From NCBI RefSeq assembly GCF_900107455.1, contig NZ_FNQB01000001.1, forward strand, positions 1,798,001 to 1,862,000: a stretch of 64,000 bases of DNA, given 5' to 3'. This document shows, one piece after another, positions 44,314 through 52,395 of this stretch (positions are counted from its first letter, which is position 1; the number at the start of each line of letters is the position of its first letter). The stretch is from Asanoa ishikariensis. GTDB taxonomy: Bacteria > Actinomycetota > Actinomycetes > Mycobacteriales > Micromonosporaceae. Both the position numbers and the translations under genes were made by a program. The notes under the pieces are model-generated. The model ran no database searches. It was given only the letters and a program-made list of their open reading frames with translations, and was not told the origin of the DNA.

Positions 44314-45372
44314 TCAAACCTCCCGCTGGCGGCGCAGGTTACGGATCTGGAAGATGACGATCGGGATGACCAGGATGAACAGGAAGACGGCGAGCGCGGA
44401 GCCCTGGCCGTTCTCCTGGTAGCGGAACGCCTGGTTGTACATCTCGAGCGCGACCACGTTGGTGTCGAAGTTGCCGTTGGTCATCGTCCGGACGATGTCG
44501 AAGACCTTCAGCGTCGCGATCGTGATGGTGACCACCACGACGATCAGCGAGGGCCGGATGCTCGGCAGCGTGACGCGCCAGAACATCTGCCACGGCGTGA
44601 CCCCGTCGAGGCGGGCGGCTTCGACGATGTCGGCCGGGATCGCCTTGATGGCCGCCGACAGGATGACCATCGCGAAACCGGCCTGGATCCAGACCATCAC
44701 GACGATCAGCAGGAACGTGTTCCACGGCGCGTTGTTCAGGAACTGCTGCGGCTCGCCGCCTAGGGTGGTCCAGAGCCAGTTGAGCAGGCCGATCTGGTCG
44801 CCCTCACCGCGGTACGCGTAGACGAACTTCCAGATGATGCCGGCGCCGACGAACGAGATCGCCATCGGCAGGAAGATCAGCGACTTGGCGACCGCCTCGA
44901 ACCTGGCCCGGTCGACCATCACCGCGTAGAGCAGGCCGACGCCGGTCGCCAACAGCGGCACCAGGATGACCCAGCCGAGCGTGTTGGTCAGTACCCGGAT
45001 GATGTCGTTCTCTTGGAAGATCCAGCCGTAGTTGCTCAGCCCCACGAACTCGGTGCTGTCGCCGTTGAACAGCGACAGGATGATCGTGCGGATCGCCGGG
45101 ATGACCAGGCCGATGAGCAGCAGCAGGAGGGCGGGGATCAGGAACGCGATGCCGAGCAGGCCTTCACCGGGCTTGCGCAGGCGGCGGCTCACCGGCGGCG
45201 CGGGCCCGTCGGACGTGCTGACCGAGGCGGCGATGAGGGCCGCCTCCCGGCGTCGGGCGAAGTAGTTGGGCACGACGTCGAGCAGCAGCAGCAGTCCGCC
45301 GATGACCACCACGAACGCGATCACGCCGTACAGCAGCATCGACAGCTTCGGCGCGAAGTCTTCGAACTCCAT
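44314..45372 (-). CDS. Sugar ABC transporter permease (MalF type)
   Basis: A 352-residue permease with an extra N-terminal helix (LSMLLYGVIAFVVVIGGLLLLL) before the six-helix core. The EAA loop reads IVEAARLDGVTPWQMFWRVTLPSI. ATG 45372 follows GGAGGGCGG. It partners with the MalG-type permease. A strong hairpin lies between it and the upstream binding-protein gene. Confidence 0.92.
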   Translation of the reverse strand: MEFEDFAPKLSMLLYGVIAFVVVIGGLLLLLDVVPNYFARRREAALIAASVSTSDGPAPPVSRRLRKPGEGLLGIAFLIPALLLLLIGLVIPAIRTIILSLFNGDSTEFVGLSNYGWIFQENDIIRVLTNTLGWVILVPLLATGVGLLYAVMVDRARFEAVAKSLIFLPMAISFVGAGIIWKFVYAYRGEGDQIGLLNWLWTTLGGEPQQFLNNAPWNTFLLIVVMVWIQAGFAMVILSAAIKAIPADIVEAARLDGVTPWQMFWRVTLPSIRPSLIVVVVTITIATLKVFDIVRTMTNGNFDTNVVALEMYNQAFRYQENGQGSALAVFLFILVIPIVIFQIRNLRRQREV

Positions 45373-45420
45373 CCGCCCTCCAGGGATGTGAGCTTGGTAC
45401 AAACGGGGGGTGAACCGAAG

Positions 45421-45450
45421 CGGTGGCCGGCCCTTGCGGGCCGGCCACCG
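45421..45450 (-). terminator. Intra-operon hairpin between binding protein and permease
   Basis: Thirteen-base perfect arms (45421-45433 and 45438-45450) around TTGC, nine bases after the binding-protein stop. Such hairpins raise the level of the binding-protein message over that of the permeases, by partial termination or protection from decay. Confidence 0.7.
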
Positions 45451-45458
45451 TCAGCGGA

Positions 45459-46805
45459 TTACTTGGGCCAGGAGCCCTCGATCTGGTTGAGCACCTCAGT
45501 GGTGCTCTTGCCGTTGATCCACTCGACCATGCCCTTCCAGAACGTCCCGGCGCCGACGGCGGCGGGCATCAGGTCGGAACCGTCGAAGCGGAAGACGGCG
45601 CTCTTGTCCTGGAGGATCTCCACGGCCAACTTGTCGATCGGGTTCTCGACGTTGGCGATGTCCAGCTTGTTGTTCGCCGACACCCAGTTGCCGAGCTTGG
45701 CGCGGGTGTTGGCGGCCTCGCCGGAAGCCAGGTAGGTCTGCACCTTCTGGACCTCGGGACGGTCGGCGAACGCGACGGTGAACTCGCCACCGCCGAGGAC
45801 CGGCTTGCCCTTGGCCGGGTCCACGGCCGGCAGGTAGAAGGCGAACACGTCGCCGTCTTCCGCGACCTTGGTGCCCTCGGGCCACTGGTTGGCGTAGAAC
45901 GACGCCATCCGGTACATCGTGCACTTGTTCTCCAGGATCGGCGTGCCCGCCTCCTGGAACGACGTCGAGGTGATGCTCTTGACGTCACCGAAGCCGCCGT
46001 TGACGTACTTCGGGTCCTTCAGGATCTTGCCGACCCGGTCGACCGCCGAGGCGACCTTGGGGTCGTTGAACGGGATGGTGTGCTCGACCCACTGGTCGTA
46101 GACGTCGGCGCCCGCGTCGCGGAGCATCACGTCTTCGATCCAGTCGGTGGCCGGCCAACCGGTCGCGTCACCGGACTCGATGCCCGCGCACCACGGCTTG
46201 ATGCCCGCGCCCGCGATGGTGTCGCTCAGCGCCGTCATCTCGTCCCACGTGGTGGGGACCTTCCAGCCCTTCTCGGCGAAGAGCTTCGGCGAGTACCAGA
46301 CGAAGGACTTCACGTTGGAGCCGAACGGCGCGCCGTAGAACTTGCCGCCGACGGTCGCGTAGTCCAGCCACTCCTTGGGGTAGTTGGCTTCGGCCATCGT
46401 CTTGGTCTCGGCGGAGGCCTCCTTGAGCTTGCCGGCGTCGGCGAAGCGCTTGAGCAGGCCAGGCTGCGGGACGAACGCGATGTCGGGGGCGTTGCCGCCG
46501 TCGACCTTCACCGGCAGCTGAGCTTCGAACTCGCCGCTGCCCTCATATTTGATGGTGATGCCGGTGCAGTCCTCGAACTGCTTCCAGGACTCCTCGAGGA
46601 GGTCGGCCTCGGCGTCACGGATGGACGAGTAAATCGAAACGGTCGTGCCGTCATTGCCTGTGTATGCGTCGAACGCAGCGCACTCTGCCGAGGTGCTGCC
46701 GCTGTCGCTGTCACCGCTGTCGCCGCTGCACGCGGCGGCGCTGAGGGCCAGCGCCAGGGTGGTGGCGAGCACGAGGGCCTGGCGAGGTCTGGTGGAGACC
46801 GCCAT
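45459..46805 (-). CDS. Sugar-binding lipoprotein of the ABC transporter
   Basis: A 448-residue extracellular solute-binding lipoprotein. Signal ending in LALSAAAC is a lipobox, with Cys lipidated and held at the outer face of the membrane. The mature part has DGGNAPDIAFVPQPGLL and AGIKPWCAGIES, a family-1 binding-protein layout similar to AglE. Start ATG 46805 with AAGGAGGACGG upstream. First gene of the operon, which reads binding protein, MalF, MalG, LacI, GH13. Confidence 0.93.
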   Translation of the reverse strand: MAVSTRPRQALVLATTLALALSAAACSGDSGDSDSGSTSAECAAFDAYTGNDGTTVSIYSSIRDAEADLLEESWKQFEDCTGITIKYEGSGEFEAQLPVKVDGGNAPDIAFVPQPGLLKRFADAGKLKEASAETKTMAEANYPKEWLDYATVGGKFYGAPFGSNVKSFVWYSPKLFAEKGWKVPTTWDEMTALSDTIAGAGIKPWCAGIESGDATGWPATDWIEDVMLRDAGADVYDQWVEHTIPFNDPKVASAVDRVGKILKDPKYVNGGFGDVKSITSTSFQEAGTPILENKCTMYRMASFYANQWPEGTKVAEDGDVFAFYLPAVDPAKGKPVLGGGEFTVAFADRPEVQKVQTYLASGEAANTRAKLGNWVSANNKLDIANVENPIDKLAVEILQDKSAVFRFDGSDLMPAAVGAGTFWKGMVEWINGKSTTEVLNQIEGSWPK

Positions 46806-46878
46806 GCCGTCCTCCTTCCTTGCCGACGATCGCGGGCGGACTGCCCGGTTGCCGGTGTCGAATGTGGGCGTGCACACA

Positions 46879-46892
46879 TGCAAGCGCTTGCA
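46879..46892 (-). promoter_or_regulatory. LacI-type operator, perfect palindrome
   Basis: TGCAAGCGCTTGCA is a perfect 14-base dyad with the central CG typical of LacI/GalR operators, 74 bases upstream of the binding-protein start. The LacI protein encoded within this operon is the obvious ligand. Confidence 0.85.
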
Positions 46893-46925
46893 CGGAAGCC
46901 CGTCCAGATCGTGGAAGGCACGACG

Positions 46926-46949
46926 CTGTAACAATCGAGAAACTTACAG
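46926..46949. promoter_or_regulatory. Second dyad in the sugar operon promoter region
   Basis: CTGTAA at 46926-46931 is mirrored by TTACAG at 46944-46949 across 12 bases, about 120-145 bases upstream of the binding-protein start. Function unknown; it may be a promoter element or a second regulator site. Confidence 0.35.
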
Positions 46950-46985
46950 AAAGAAATGCACCGTTGTGACCCCGACAAATACGGC

Positions 46986-47016
46986 ATGCCCGTCTGGAAA
47001 CGCTCCAGGCGGGCAT
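46986..47016 (-). terminator. Terminator hairpin of the MHYT gene
   Basis: Thirteen-base arms (46986-46998 and 47004-47016) with one G-T pair and a five-base loop, 26 bases beyond the MHYT stop on the minus strand. Confidence 0.65.
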
Positions 47017-47041
47017 TTGGCCGTGCGGTCAATAGAAGGGG

Positions 47042-47860
47042 TTAGAAGGTCTCGCTGCCGGGACGCAGGGCGACGGTGAAGGGTGTCTCTCCGTGCCGGC
47101 CGCCGGTGTTGGGCGGTGGCGCGGCGAACTCCTCCTCGGTCATCGCCTTGAGGCCGCTGAAGGCCATGCCGATCAGCGCCGCCGACGTGATCAGGACGAT
47201 GGGCACGAGCAGTTCCATCGGGCTGACGCCCTGAACGTGGTGTATGCCCGACTCGTGCAGCCGGACCTGGATCGCGGCCATGCCCGTGTAGTGCATGCCG
47301 CACACCGCCAGCGCCATCACGGTCGAGGCGATGGCGATCCGGCTCCAGCTTCCGACCGTGACGGTGAACCAGAGGGCGACCGTCGCGGCCACCACGGCGA
47401 CGCCGATGGAGGCGAGGACCAGCCGCGGGTTGTAGGTGATGTCGCCGTAGACGCGCATCGCCAACATGCCCGTGTAGTGCATGGCGACCACGCCCAGGCC
47501 GGTCAGCAGGCCGCCGCCGATCACCCGCAGGAAGCGGCGCCGGCCGAAGCCGACGATGAACAGCCCGCCGCCCACGGTGATCACCGAGAGCGCGAGGCTC
47601 GACATCGTGAGGTAGGGATCGAAGCGCAGCGGGCTCGCGGGGACGGCGAACCCGAGCATCGCCATGAAGTGCATCAGCCAGATGCCGGCGCCGCCGATCG
47701 CGATGGAGGCGAGCACGAGCCAGCGGGTTCGACGGGCCCGCTGGCGGGTCGCCCGTGCCCGCGCGGTGCAGACCAGCCCGAGCAGGCAACCGATGAAGGA
47801 CAGCAGGAACGCTGCCACCGGGTTGAAGGCGCCATGTGCGAAGTGATGAATCTCGGCCAC
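47042..47860 (-). CDS. MHYT-domain integral membrane sensor
   Basis: A 272-residue membrane protein with seven helices. Three MHYT-type motifs near helix ends, LMHFMAMLGF, AMHYTGMLAM and GMHYTGMAAI, form the proposed copper-binding site that senses oxygen, CO or NO. No GGDEF, EAL or kinase domain follows; the C-terminal 45 residues are a short soluble tail. It therefore needs a partner or senses alone. GTG start at 47860 behind GGGGA. Confidence 0.88.
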   Translation of the reverse strand: MAEIHHFAHGAFNPVAAFLLSFIGCLLGLVCTARARATRQRARRTRWLVLASIAIGGAGIWLMHFMAMLGFAVPASPLRFDPYLTMSSLALSVITVGGGLFIVGFGRRRFLRVIGGGLLTGLGVVAMHYTGMLAMRVYGDITYNPRLVLASIGVAVVAATVALWFTVTVGSWSRIAIASTVMALAVCGMHYTGMAAIQVRLHESGIHHVQGVSPMELLVPIVLITSAALIGMAFSGLKAMTEEEFAAPPPNTGGRHGETPFTVALRPGSETF

Positions 47861-48032
47861 CTGGCAATCCCCGCACGGGCCCTCAGAAAACTAACGCACA
47901 GAGTGTCCGGCTAATCACGCGGCGCCGAACACCTGCCGGAACAGGCGAACGCGACCGGGGTCGCCATCTCGGCCCACCGGTGGGTGGACCGCGATGACGA
48001 CCCCGGGCGGGTCGAAGGGATGGGGGTGGGTC

Positions 48033-48050
48033 GGCCGGTATTCACCGGCC
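48033..48050 (-). terminator. Short hairpin after the GPGG gene
   Basis: Seven-base arms (48033-48039 and 48044-48050) around a four-base loop, 15 bases beyond the 47-residue gene on the minus strand. Modest strength. Confidence 0.4.
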
Positions 48051-48064
48051 TGGGTGGTCCGGCG

Positions 48065-48208
48065 TCAATTGAAGATGCTGACGCCGCCGGGGCCGACCAA
48101 CAGGCCGACGATGATCAGCACGATGCCCCACAGGAGCTGCCGCCGGAACAGCGCGAAGATGCCGGCGACGACGAGGATCACTGCGAGGATCCAAAGGAGT
48201 GTGTCCAT
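48065..48208 (-). CDS. GPGG-motif small membrane protein
   Basis: A 47-residue protein with two helices and the closing GPGGVSIFN that defines an annotated actinobacterial family of small membrane proteins. Helix 1 is LLWILAVILVVAGIFALF, helix 2 LLWGIVLIIVGLLVG. No good ribosome site is seen; it starts five bases after the phosphoesterase stop, so its translation may be coupled. Function unknown. Confidence 0.8.
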   Translation of the reverse strand: MDTLLWILAVILVVAGIFALFRRQLLWGIVLIIVGLLVGPGGVSIFN

Positions 48209-48213
48209 GCAGA

Positions 48214-48960
48214 TCAAATACCCGACGCCGCCGACGGGGAAACGTGCTCGCGAGCGAGGTTGAACACGCTGTACGCCTGTTTGATGACGGGGTGGGCCAC
48301 GTTGCGCACCCGGACCCCGCCGGGCGTGCGTCCGCGCTCGGTGCCGTGGTGCGCGTGGCCGTGCACCGCCAGGTCGGTCGGCGCCGAGTCGATCGCCTGG
48401 CCGAGCAGGTAGGAACCGAGGAACGGGTAGATCTCCAGCGGTTCCCCGGCCAGCGTGTCGGGCACTGGCGCGTAGTGCGTCAGGGCCACCCGGACGTCGC
48501 AGTCCAGGTCGCGCAGCGCCGCGCCGAGCTGTTCGGCGACCGTACCCGTGGTGCGCACGAACGCCTTCATCTCCGGCTCGCCGAACTCGCTCGCGCACCG
48601 GCCGGCGAAGCCGCCGCCGAAGCCCTTGACCCCGGCCACGCCGAGCCGCGTCCCGTCGATGTCGAGCACGGTGCTGTCACCTTCGAGCACCGTGATGCCG
48701 GCGTCGGTCAGCGCGGCGAGCACGCCCGGCACCTCGTCGCAGTGGTGGTCGTGGTTGCCGAGCACGGCGATCACGGGTACGCCCAACCCGCCGAACTCGG
48801 TGGCCACGCACTTGGCCTCCTCCTCCGTGCCGTGCCGGGTGAGGTCGCCGGCGAGCAGCAGCACGTCGGCGCGGTCCGGCAGTTCCTCCAGCGCCGGCCG
48901 GAACCGGCCCAGGACGTCGCGGTCGATGTGCACGTCTCCGACGGCAGCGATCCTGATCAC
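48214..48960 (-). CDS. Calcineurin-like metallophosphoesterase
   Basis: A 248-residue binuclear-metal phosphoesterase. Ligand motifs in order: GDVHID, GDLTRHG, GNHDHH, LTHYAPV and HGHAHHG. Substrate not inferable. GTG start at 48960 overlaps the BON gene stop. It is the third gene of a tightly packed four-gene set. Confidence 0.92.
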   Translation of the reverse strand: MIRIAAVGDVHIDRDVLGRFRPALEELPDRADVLLLAGDLTRHGTEEEAKCVATEFGGLGVPVIAVLGNHDHHCDEVPGVLAALTDAGITVLEGDSTVLDIDGTRLGVAGVKGFGGGFAGRCASEFGEPEMKAFVRTTGTVAEQLGAALRDLDCDVRVALTHYAPVPDTLAGEPLEIYPFLGSYLLGQAIDSAPTDLAVHGHAHHGTERGRTPGGVRVRNVAHPVIKQAYSVFNLAREHVSPSAASGI

Positions 48961-49199
48961 GCGAGTTCCTCCGCCTCGGTCGGCGCGGCCGCCCGGGTCA
49001 CCCCGATGTCGGCCGCGATCTCGATGCCCGGGAACCGTCCGTGCACCATGCGCACGATCTCGTCCCGGCGGTGCGGGCTCTCCACCTCGCCGCGGAGCAC
49101 GAGCCCGACGTCGGAGCGGACCACGGTGATGCCCTGCTCGGCGATGTCGAGGTCCTCGGCCATGGCGCGCTGCACCTCGGCCTCCGTGTAGTCGTTCAT
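48957..49199 (-). CDS. BON-domain protein
   Basis: An 80-residue single BON (OsmY/nodulation) domain, EAEVQRAMAEDLDIAEQGITV through LRGEVESPHRRDEIVRMV. Cytoplasmic BON modules are found beside proteins of various kinds and may bind phospholipid or nucleic acid. The start overlaps the nucleotidyltransferase stop by one base (TGATG), and it overlaps the phosphoesterase start by four. Confidence 0.85.
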   Translation of the reverse strand: MNDYTEAEVQRAMAEDLDIAEQGITVVRSDVGLVLRGEVESPHRRDEIVRMVHGRFPGIEIAADIGVTRAAAPTEAEELA

Positions 49200-49774
49200 C
49201 AGTCCCTCCGGTAACCGGGGTAGGGCACGACGTCGAGCCGGTCGAGCAGCACGAGGAACGCCTCCGCGTAGGGGGACTGCGCGGTCTCCTTCCGGACCCG
49301 GTCCCAGTCGATCTGCTCGCGCAGGGAGCGGGCCAGCGGCAGGCCGCGGGCGAAGTCGCAGTAGTGCTGGGAGAAGCTGAGCAGTTTGTGCACCATCAGC
49401 CCGGTCGCCGAGAGCACCGGCATCTGGATCGCGTCGACGGTGCGGGTCACCGTGTCGCCGAACGTCTCGTCGGTCACCGGGCTCTCGATCGGCCGGTGGA
49501 TCAGGTCGACCAGATGACCGTCCTCGTCGTAGACCTTGACCAGCCAGTCCTCCGGTGGCCGCTCCGCGTTGAAGCCGGCCTCCACCAGCGCGGCAAGCGC
49601 TCGCTCGGTGTCCTCTTCCTTGATCAGGAAGTCGACGTCGTGGTCGCTGGAGTGACCGCCGTGCGCGTACACGGCGAAGCTCCCGGCCAGCGCGAACGGT
49701 ATCTCCGACTGCTTGAGGACGGCGGCGACCCGCTTGAGGGTCAGCAGCAGTGAATCGTCCCCTTGCGATGCCAT
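49199..49774 (-). CDS. Nucleotidyltransferase-fold protein
   Basis: A 191-residue protein. GSFAVYAHGGHSSDHDVDFLI is the nucleotidyltransferase GS-x-DxD motif, followed by an all-helical tail (KLLSFSQHYCDFARGLPLARSL). Members modify proteins or small molecules with nucleotides; many act in toxin-antitoxin pairs, but no partner antitoxin is adjacent. ATG 49774 with GGGAGA upstream. First gene of the BON-phosphoesterase-GPGG set. Confidence 0.83.
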   Translation of the reverse strand: MASQGDDSLLLTLKRVAAVLKQSEIPFALAGSFAVYAHGGHSSDHDVDFLIKEEDTERALAALVEAGFNAERPPEDWLVKVYDEDGHLVDLIHRPIESPVTDETFGDTVTRTVDAIQMPVLSATGLMVHKLLSFSQHYCDFARGLPLARSLREQIDWDRVRKETAQSPYAEAFLVLLDRLDVVPYPGYRRD

Positions 49775-49909
49775 ATCGGCTCTCCCGTCGTGTCAGGAAA
49801 CATCCCCGTACCCGTGGGTCCGGGGCCTCACACCTTTAACGAGGGTGATTTCATCCAGTTCATCCCGTTAGTACGCCCGGCGGGCCCTCGACCGCTACCG
49901 TTGTCCGGC

Positions 49910-50620
49910 ATGGCGGGAGACAGGCGGCTGCGCACGGTCGCGCTGGTAGGTATTGACGGGTCCGGCAAGACCACCCAGGCGAACCGGGTGGCTGTCGTGC
50001 TCGCCGACGCCGGTGTGCCGGCGCTCTACCGGCAGAACGCCGGGGGCCGGGCCTGGTTCGGCCATTTCGCGCGCCGGTTCGGCCGGCCCGACGGCCCCAG
50101 CCTGGTCGGCCGCGTCGGGATGCTGCTGGTCGAGTCCGTGCTGCGCTGGCTCTCCATCGCCCGCACCCAGGTCCGCACGGCGGTCAGGACGGACATCGCG
50201 GTGATGGACCGACACGCCGTCTGCCAGTACGTGAGCATCCGCGCGCACGCCGGTGGCCGGGGCGAGCGGCTGGCCCGGTTGTTCTACGAGCGGCTCCGCC
50301 CGCCGGACGTCACCGTGCTGCTGGCCATCGACCCGCGTGACGCGTACCGCAGGATCGAGGCCCGCGGCACCGACCACGAGAGCCTGGAGTACCTGACGAC
50401 GGCCGACGCGGCGTACCGGTCGCTGCCCGAGTCGCCCGGGTTCATCGTCGTCGACGCCGGCGGCGCACCGGACGAGGTGACCAGTGCGGTGCTGGCCGTG
50501 CTGCGGCCGTGGCTGCCACCGGTGCACCTGCCGCCTGATCTGGACGGCGCTACGCCCGCCCGTACACCGGAACCGCGGCCCCGCTCGTCGGCGCCGACTC
50601 ATCACTCGCCAGGAACTTGA
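49910..50620 (+). CDS. Thymidylate-kinase-like P-loop kinase
   Basis: A 236-residue P-loop kinase: GIDGSGKTTQANRV at the N-terminus, MDRHAVCQYV (the DRY/DRH region) and a LID-like segment PRDAYRRIEARGTDHESLEYL. Longer than dTMP kinase and likely a homologue with another substrate. It starts at ATG 49910 without a good ribosome site. The last 27 residues are Pro/Thr-rich and overlap 71 bases of the convergent SDR gene. Confidence 0.82.
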   Translation: MAGDRRLRTVALVGIDGSGKTTQANRVAVVLADAGVPALYRQNAGGRAWFGHFARRFGRPDGPSLVGRVGMLLVESVLRWLSIARTQVRTAVRTDIAVMDRHAVCQYVSIRAHAGGRGERLARLFYERLRPPDVTVLLAIDPRDAYRRIEARGTDHESLEYLTTADAAYRSLPESPGFIVVDAGGAPDEVTSAVLAVLRPWLPPVHLPPDLDGATPARTPEPRPRSSAPTHHSPGT

Positions 50621-51227
50621 TCACCCCGGCGATCTCGGCCGGCGGCACCCATTTGCTGAAGTCGGCGTCGGGCTGTTCGCGGCGGTTCTGCGGGGTGTCG
50701 ATGACGCTCGGCAGCACGGTGTTGCAGCGCACGCCGCGCTGCTTGTAGTCGGCCGCGACCCCGTTGGCGAACGCGAGCACGGCCGCCTTCGACAGGGCGT
50801 ACGCGCTGCCGGTGGCGAACGGCGCGAGCGCCGCCCGGGCCGACATGCAGACGACCGCCCCGCCCTCGCGGAGCAGGTGCGGCAGGGCGGCGGAGGTCAG
50901 CAGGAAGGTCGGGCGCACGTTGATCGCCAGCAGGCGCTCGACCTCTTCGACGGACGTCTCGTGGACAAGCGTGCCGCCGCCGTAGCCGCCGACCAGGTTG
51001 ACCACCGCGCGCAACGGCGCGTCGGGGTCGGCCGCGGCCGCCTCGACCGCCGCGGACACGGCGGCCGGGTCGGTGAGATCCGTCGCGACCTCGAGCACCC
51101 CCGGGCGGCTCGCCGTGGGCCGGCGGACCGGGGCGACCACCCGCCAGCCGGCATTGACGAACTCGTCGACGACGGCGCCGCCGAGCCCGCCGTGCGCACC
51201 GGACACCAGCACGGTTCGACCTGTCAT
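50550..51227 (-). CDS. Short-chain dehydrogenase/reductase
   Basis: A 225-residue SDR. SGAHGGLGGAVVDEF is the nucleotide-binding glycine motif; NLVGGYG and SAYALSKAAV supply the Tyr-x-x-x-Lys catalytic pair. Lack of a strong NADPH-selective residue leaves cofactor open. ATG 51227. Divergent from the epimerase across 74 bases. Confidence 0.88.
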   Translation of the reverse strand: MTGRTVLVSGAHGGLGGAVVDEFVNAGWRVVAPVRRPTASRPGVLEVATDLTDPAAVSAAVEAAAADPDAPLRAVVNLVGGYGGGTLVHETSVEEVERLLAINVRPTFLLTSAALPHLLREGGAVVCMSARAALAPFATGSAYALSKAAVLAFANGVAADYKQRGVRCNTVLPSVIDTPQNRREQPDADFSKWVPPAEIAGVIKFLASDESAPTSGAAVPVYGRA

Positions 51228-51301
51228 TGCCTCACCGTAACCGTTCCGCTGTCAGTGAAAGCCTCTGTGCAAGCACGCCACGCCTTGCGGATGATCGGGC
51301 G

Positions 51302-52315
51302 ATGCGACTACTCGTACTCGGTGGAACCGCCTTCCTCGGCCGGGCCGTGGCCCGGACCGCGCACGCGGCCGGCCACGACGTGACCTGCCTGGCCCGCGGC
51401 GAGTCCGGCGGCGCGGTCGACGGCGTGCGGTTCGTCACCGGCGACCGTGACCGGCCCGACGGACTGTCCGCAGTGGATGGTGAGACGTTCGACGCGGTGT
51501 TCGACGTGACGCTGCGGCCCAGCCACGCCCGGCACGCGGCGGCGGCGCTGGCGGGCCGGGTGGGCCACTACTCGTTCGTCTCGACCTGCAACGTCTATCC
51601 CGACGACGCAACCCCGGGCCAGCGCGCGGACACCGCCAAGCTGCACGACCCCGCGCCGCCGGAGGTCGACAACCCGCGCGACGGCCAGATGGAGATGTAC
51701 GGGCCGTGCAAGGTGAGCTGCGAGAACGCGATCCGCGACGGGATCGGTGCCGACCGGGTGTTCATCCTTCGGGCAGGGCTGATCGTCGGGCCTGAGGACC
51801 GCAGCGACCGGTTCCCCTACTGGGTGGCGCGGATGCGGCGTGGTGGCGAGGTGCTGGCGCCGGGCTCGCCGAACGACTCGGTGTCGTTCGTCGACGTCGA
51901 CGACCTCGCCGACTGGGTCCTGCTGGCCGGCCGGACCGGGCTCGTCGGAGCGTTCGACGGCATGGGCCCCGCGATGCCGCGTTCGCGGTTCCTTACAGAG
52001 CTGCGGGACGCGCTCGCTCCGCCCGGCACGACGCTCACCTGGGTCGATCAGGAGTTCCTGGTCGAGCAGGACGTGCGGCCCTGGTCGGGGGAGCGGGCGC
52101 TGCCGCTCTGGCTGCCGTTGCCCGAATACGCCGGGTTCATGACCAGGGACGTGACCCGCTCGGTGGAGGCCGGTCTGCCGGCGCGTCCGATTGCCGACAC
52201 CGCCCTGCGTACCGCCCACTGGATGGAGTCCACGCCGCAGGACGTCAAGGCTGGCGGGTTGGCCGAGCGAGACGAGGCGTTCGTCCTGCGGGAGTGGCAC
52301 ACACGGTCGGCCTGA
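51302..52315 (+). CDS. NAD-dependent epimerase/dehydratase family protein
   Basis: A 337-residue extended SDR. GGTAFLGRAVA is the cofactor motif; STCNVYPDD and YGPCKVSCE provide the Ser and Tyr-x-x-x-Lys centre. The region VSFVDVDDLADWVLLA is a typical epimerase/isoflavone reductase-like end. Substrate unknown. ATG 51302. Confidence 0.88.
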   Translation: MRLLVLGGTAFLGRAVARTAHAAGHDVTCLARGESGGAVDGVRFVTGDRDRPDGLSAVDGETFDAVFDVTLRPSHARHAAAALAGRVGHYSFVSTCNVYPDDATPGQRADTAKLHDPAPPEVDNPRDGQMEMYGPCKVSCENAIRDGIGADRVFILRAGLIVGPEDRSDRFPYWVARMRRGGEVLAPGSPNDSVSFVDVDDLADWVLLAGRTGLVGAFDGMGPAMPRSRFLTELRDALAPPGTTLTWVDQEFLVEQDVRPWSGERALPLWLPLPEYAGFMTRDVTRSVEAGLPARPIADTALRTAHWMESTPQDVKAGGLAERDEAFVLREWHTRSA

Positions 52316-52350
52316 CCGCGCGCCGTGGGTAGTTGACGCCGCTCGGCGCG

Positions 52351-52365
52351 TGAAAGTAAGTTTCA
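52351..52365. promoter_or_regulatory. Operator-like dyad upstream of murR
   Basis: TGAAA and TTTCA separated by five bases form a short dyad 31 bases upstream of the chosen start. The form resembles sites of RpiR/MurR-family regulators, so autoregulation is likely. Confidence 0.6.
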
Positions 52366-52395
52366 TGCGTGGCGAAGACAGCGAAGGTTTCTGCG

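Noticed and set aside
49199-49774. Toxin-antitoxin module at the nucleotidyltransferase gene
   Set aside because: The neighbouring BON and phosphoesterase genes are not antitoxins, and no HTH or small partner is adjacent.
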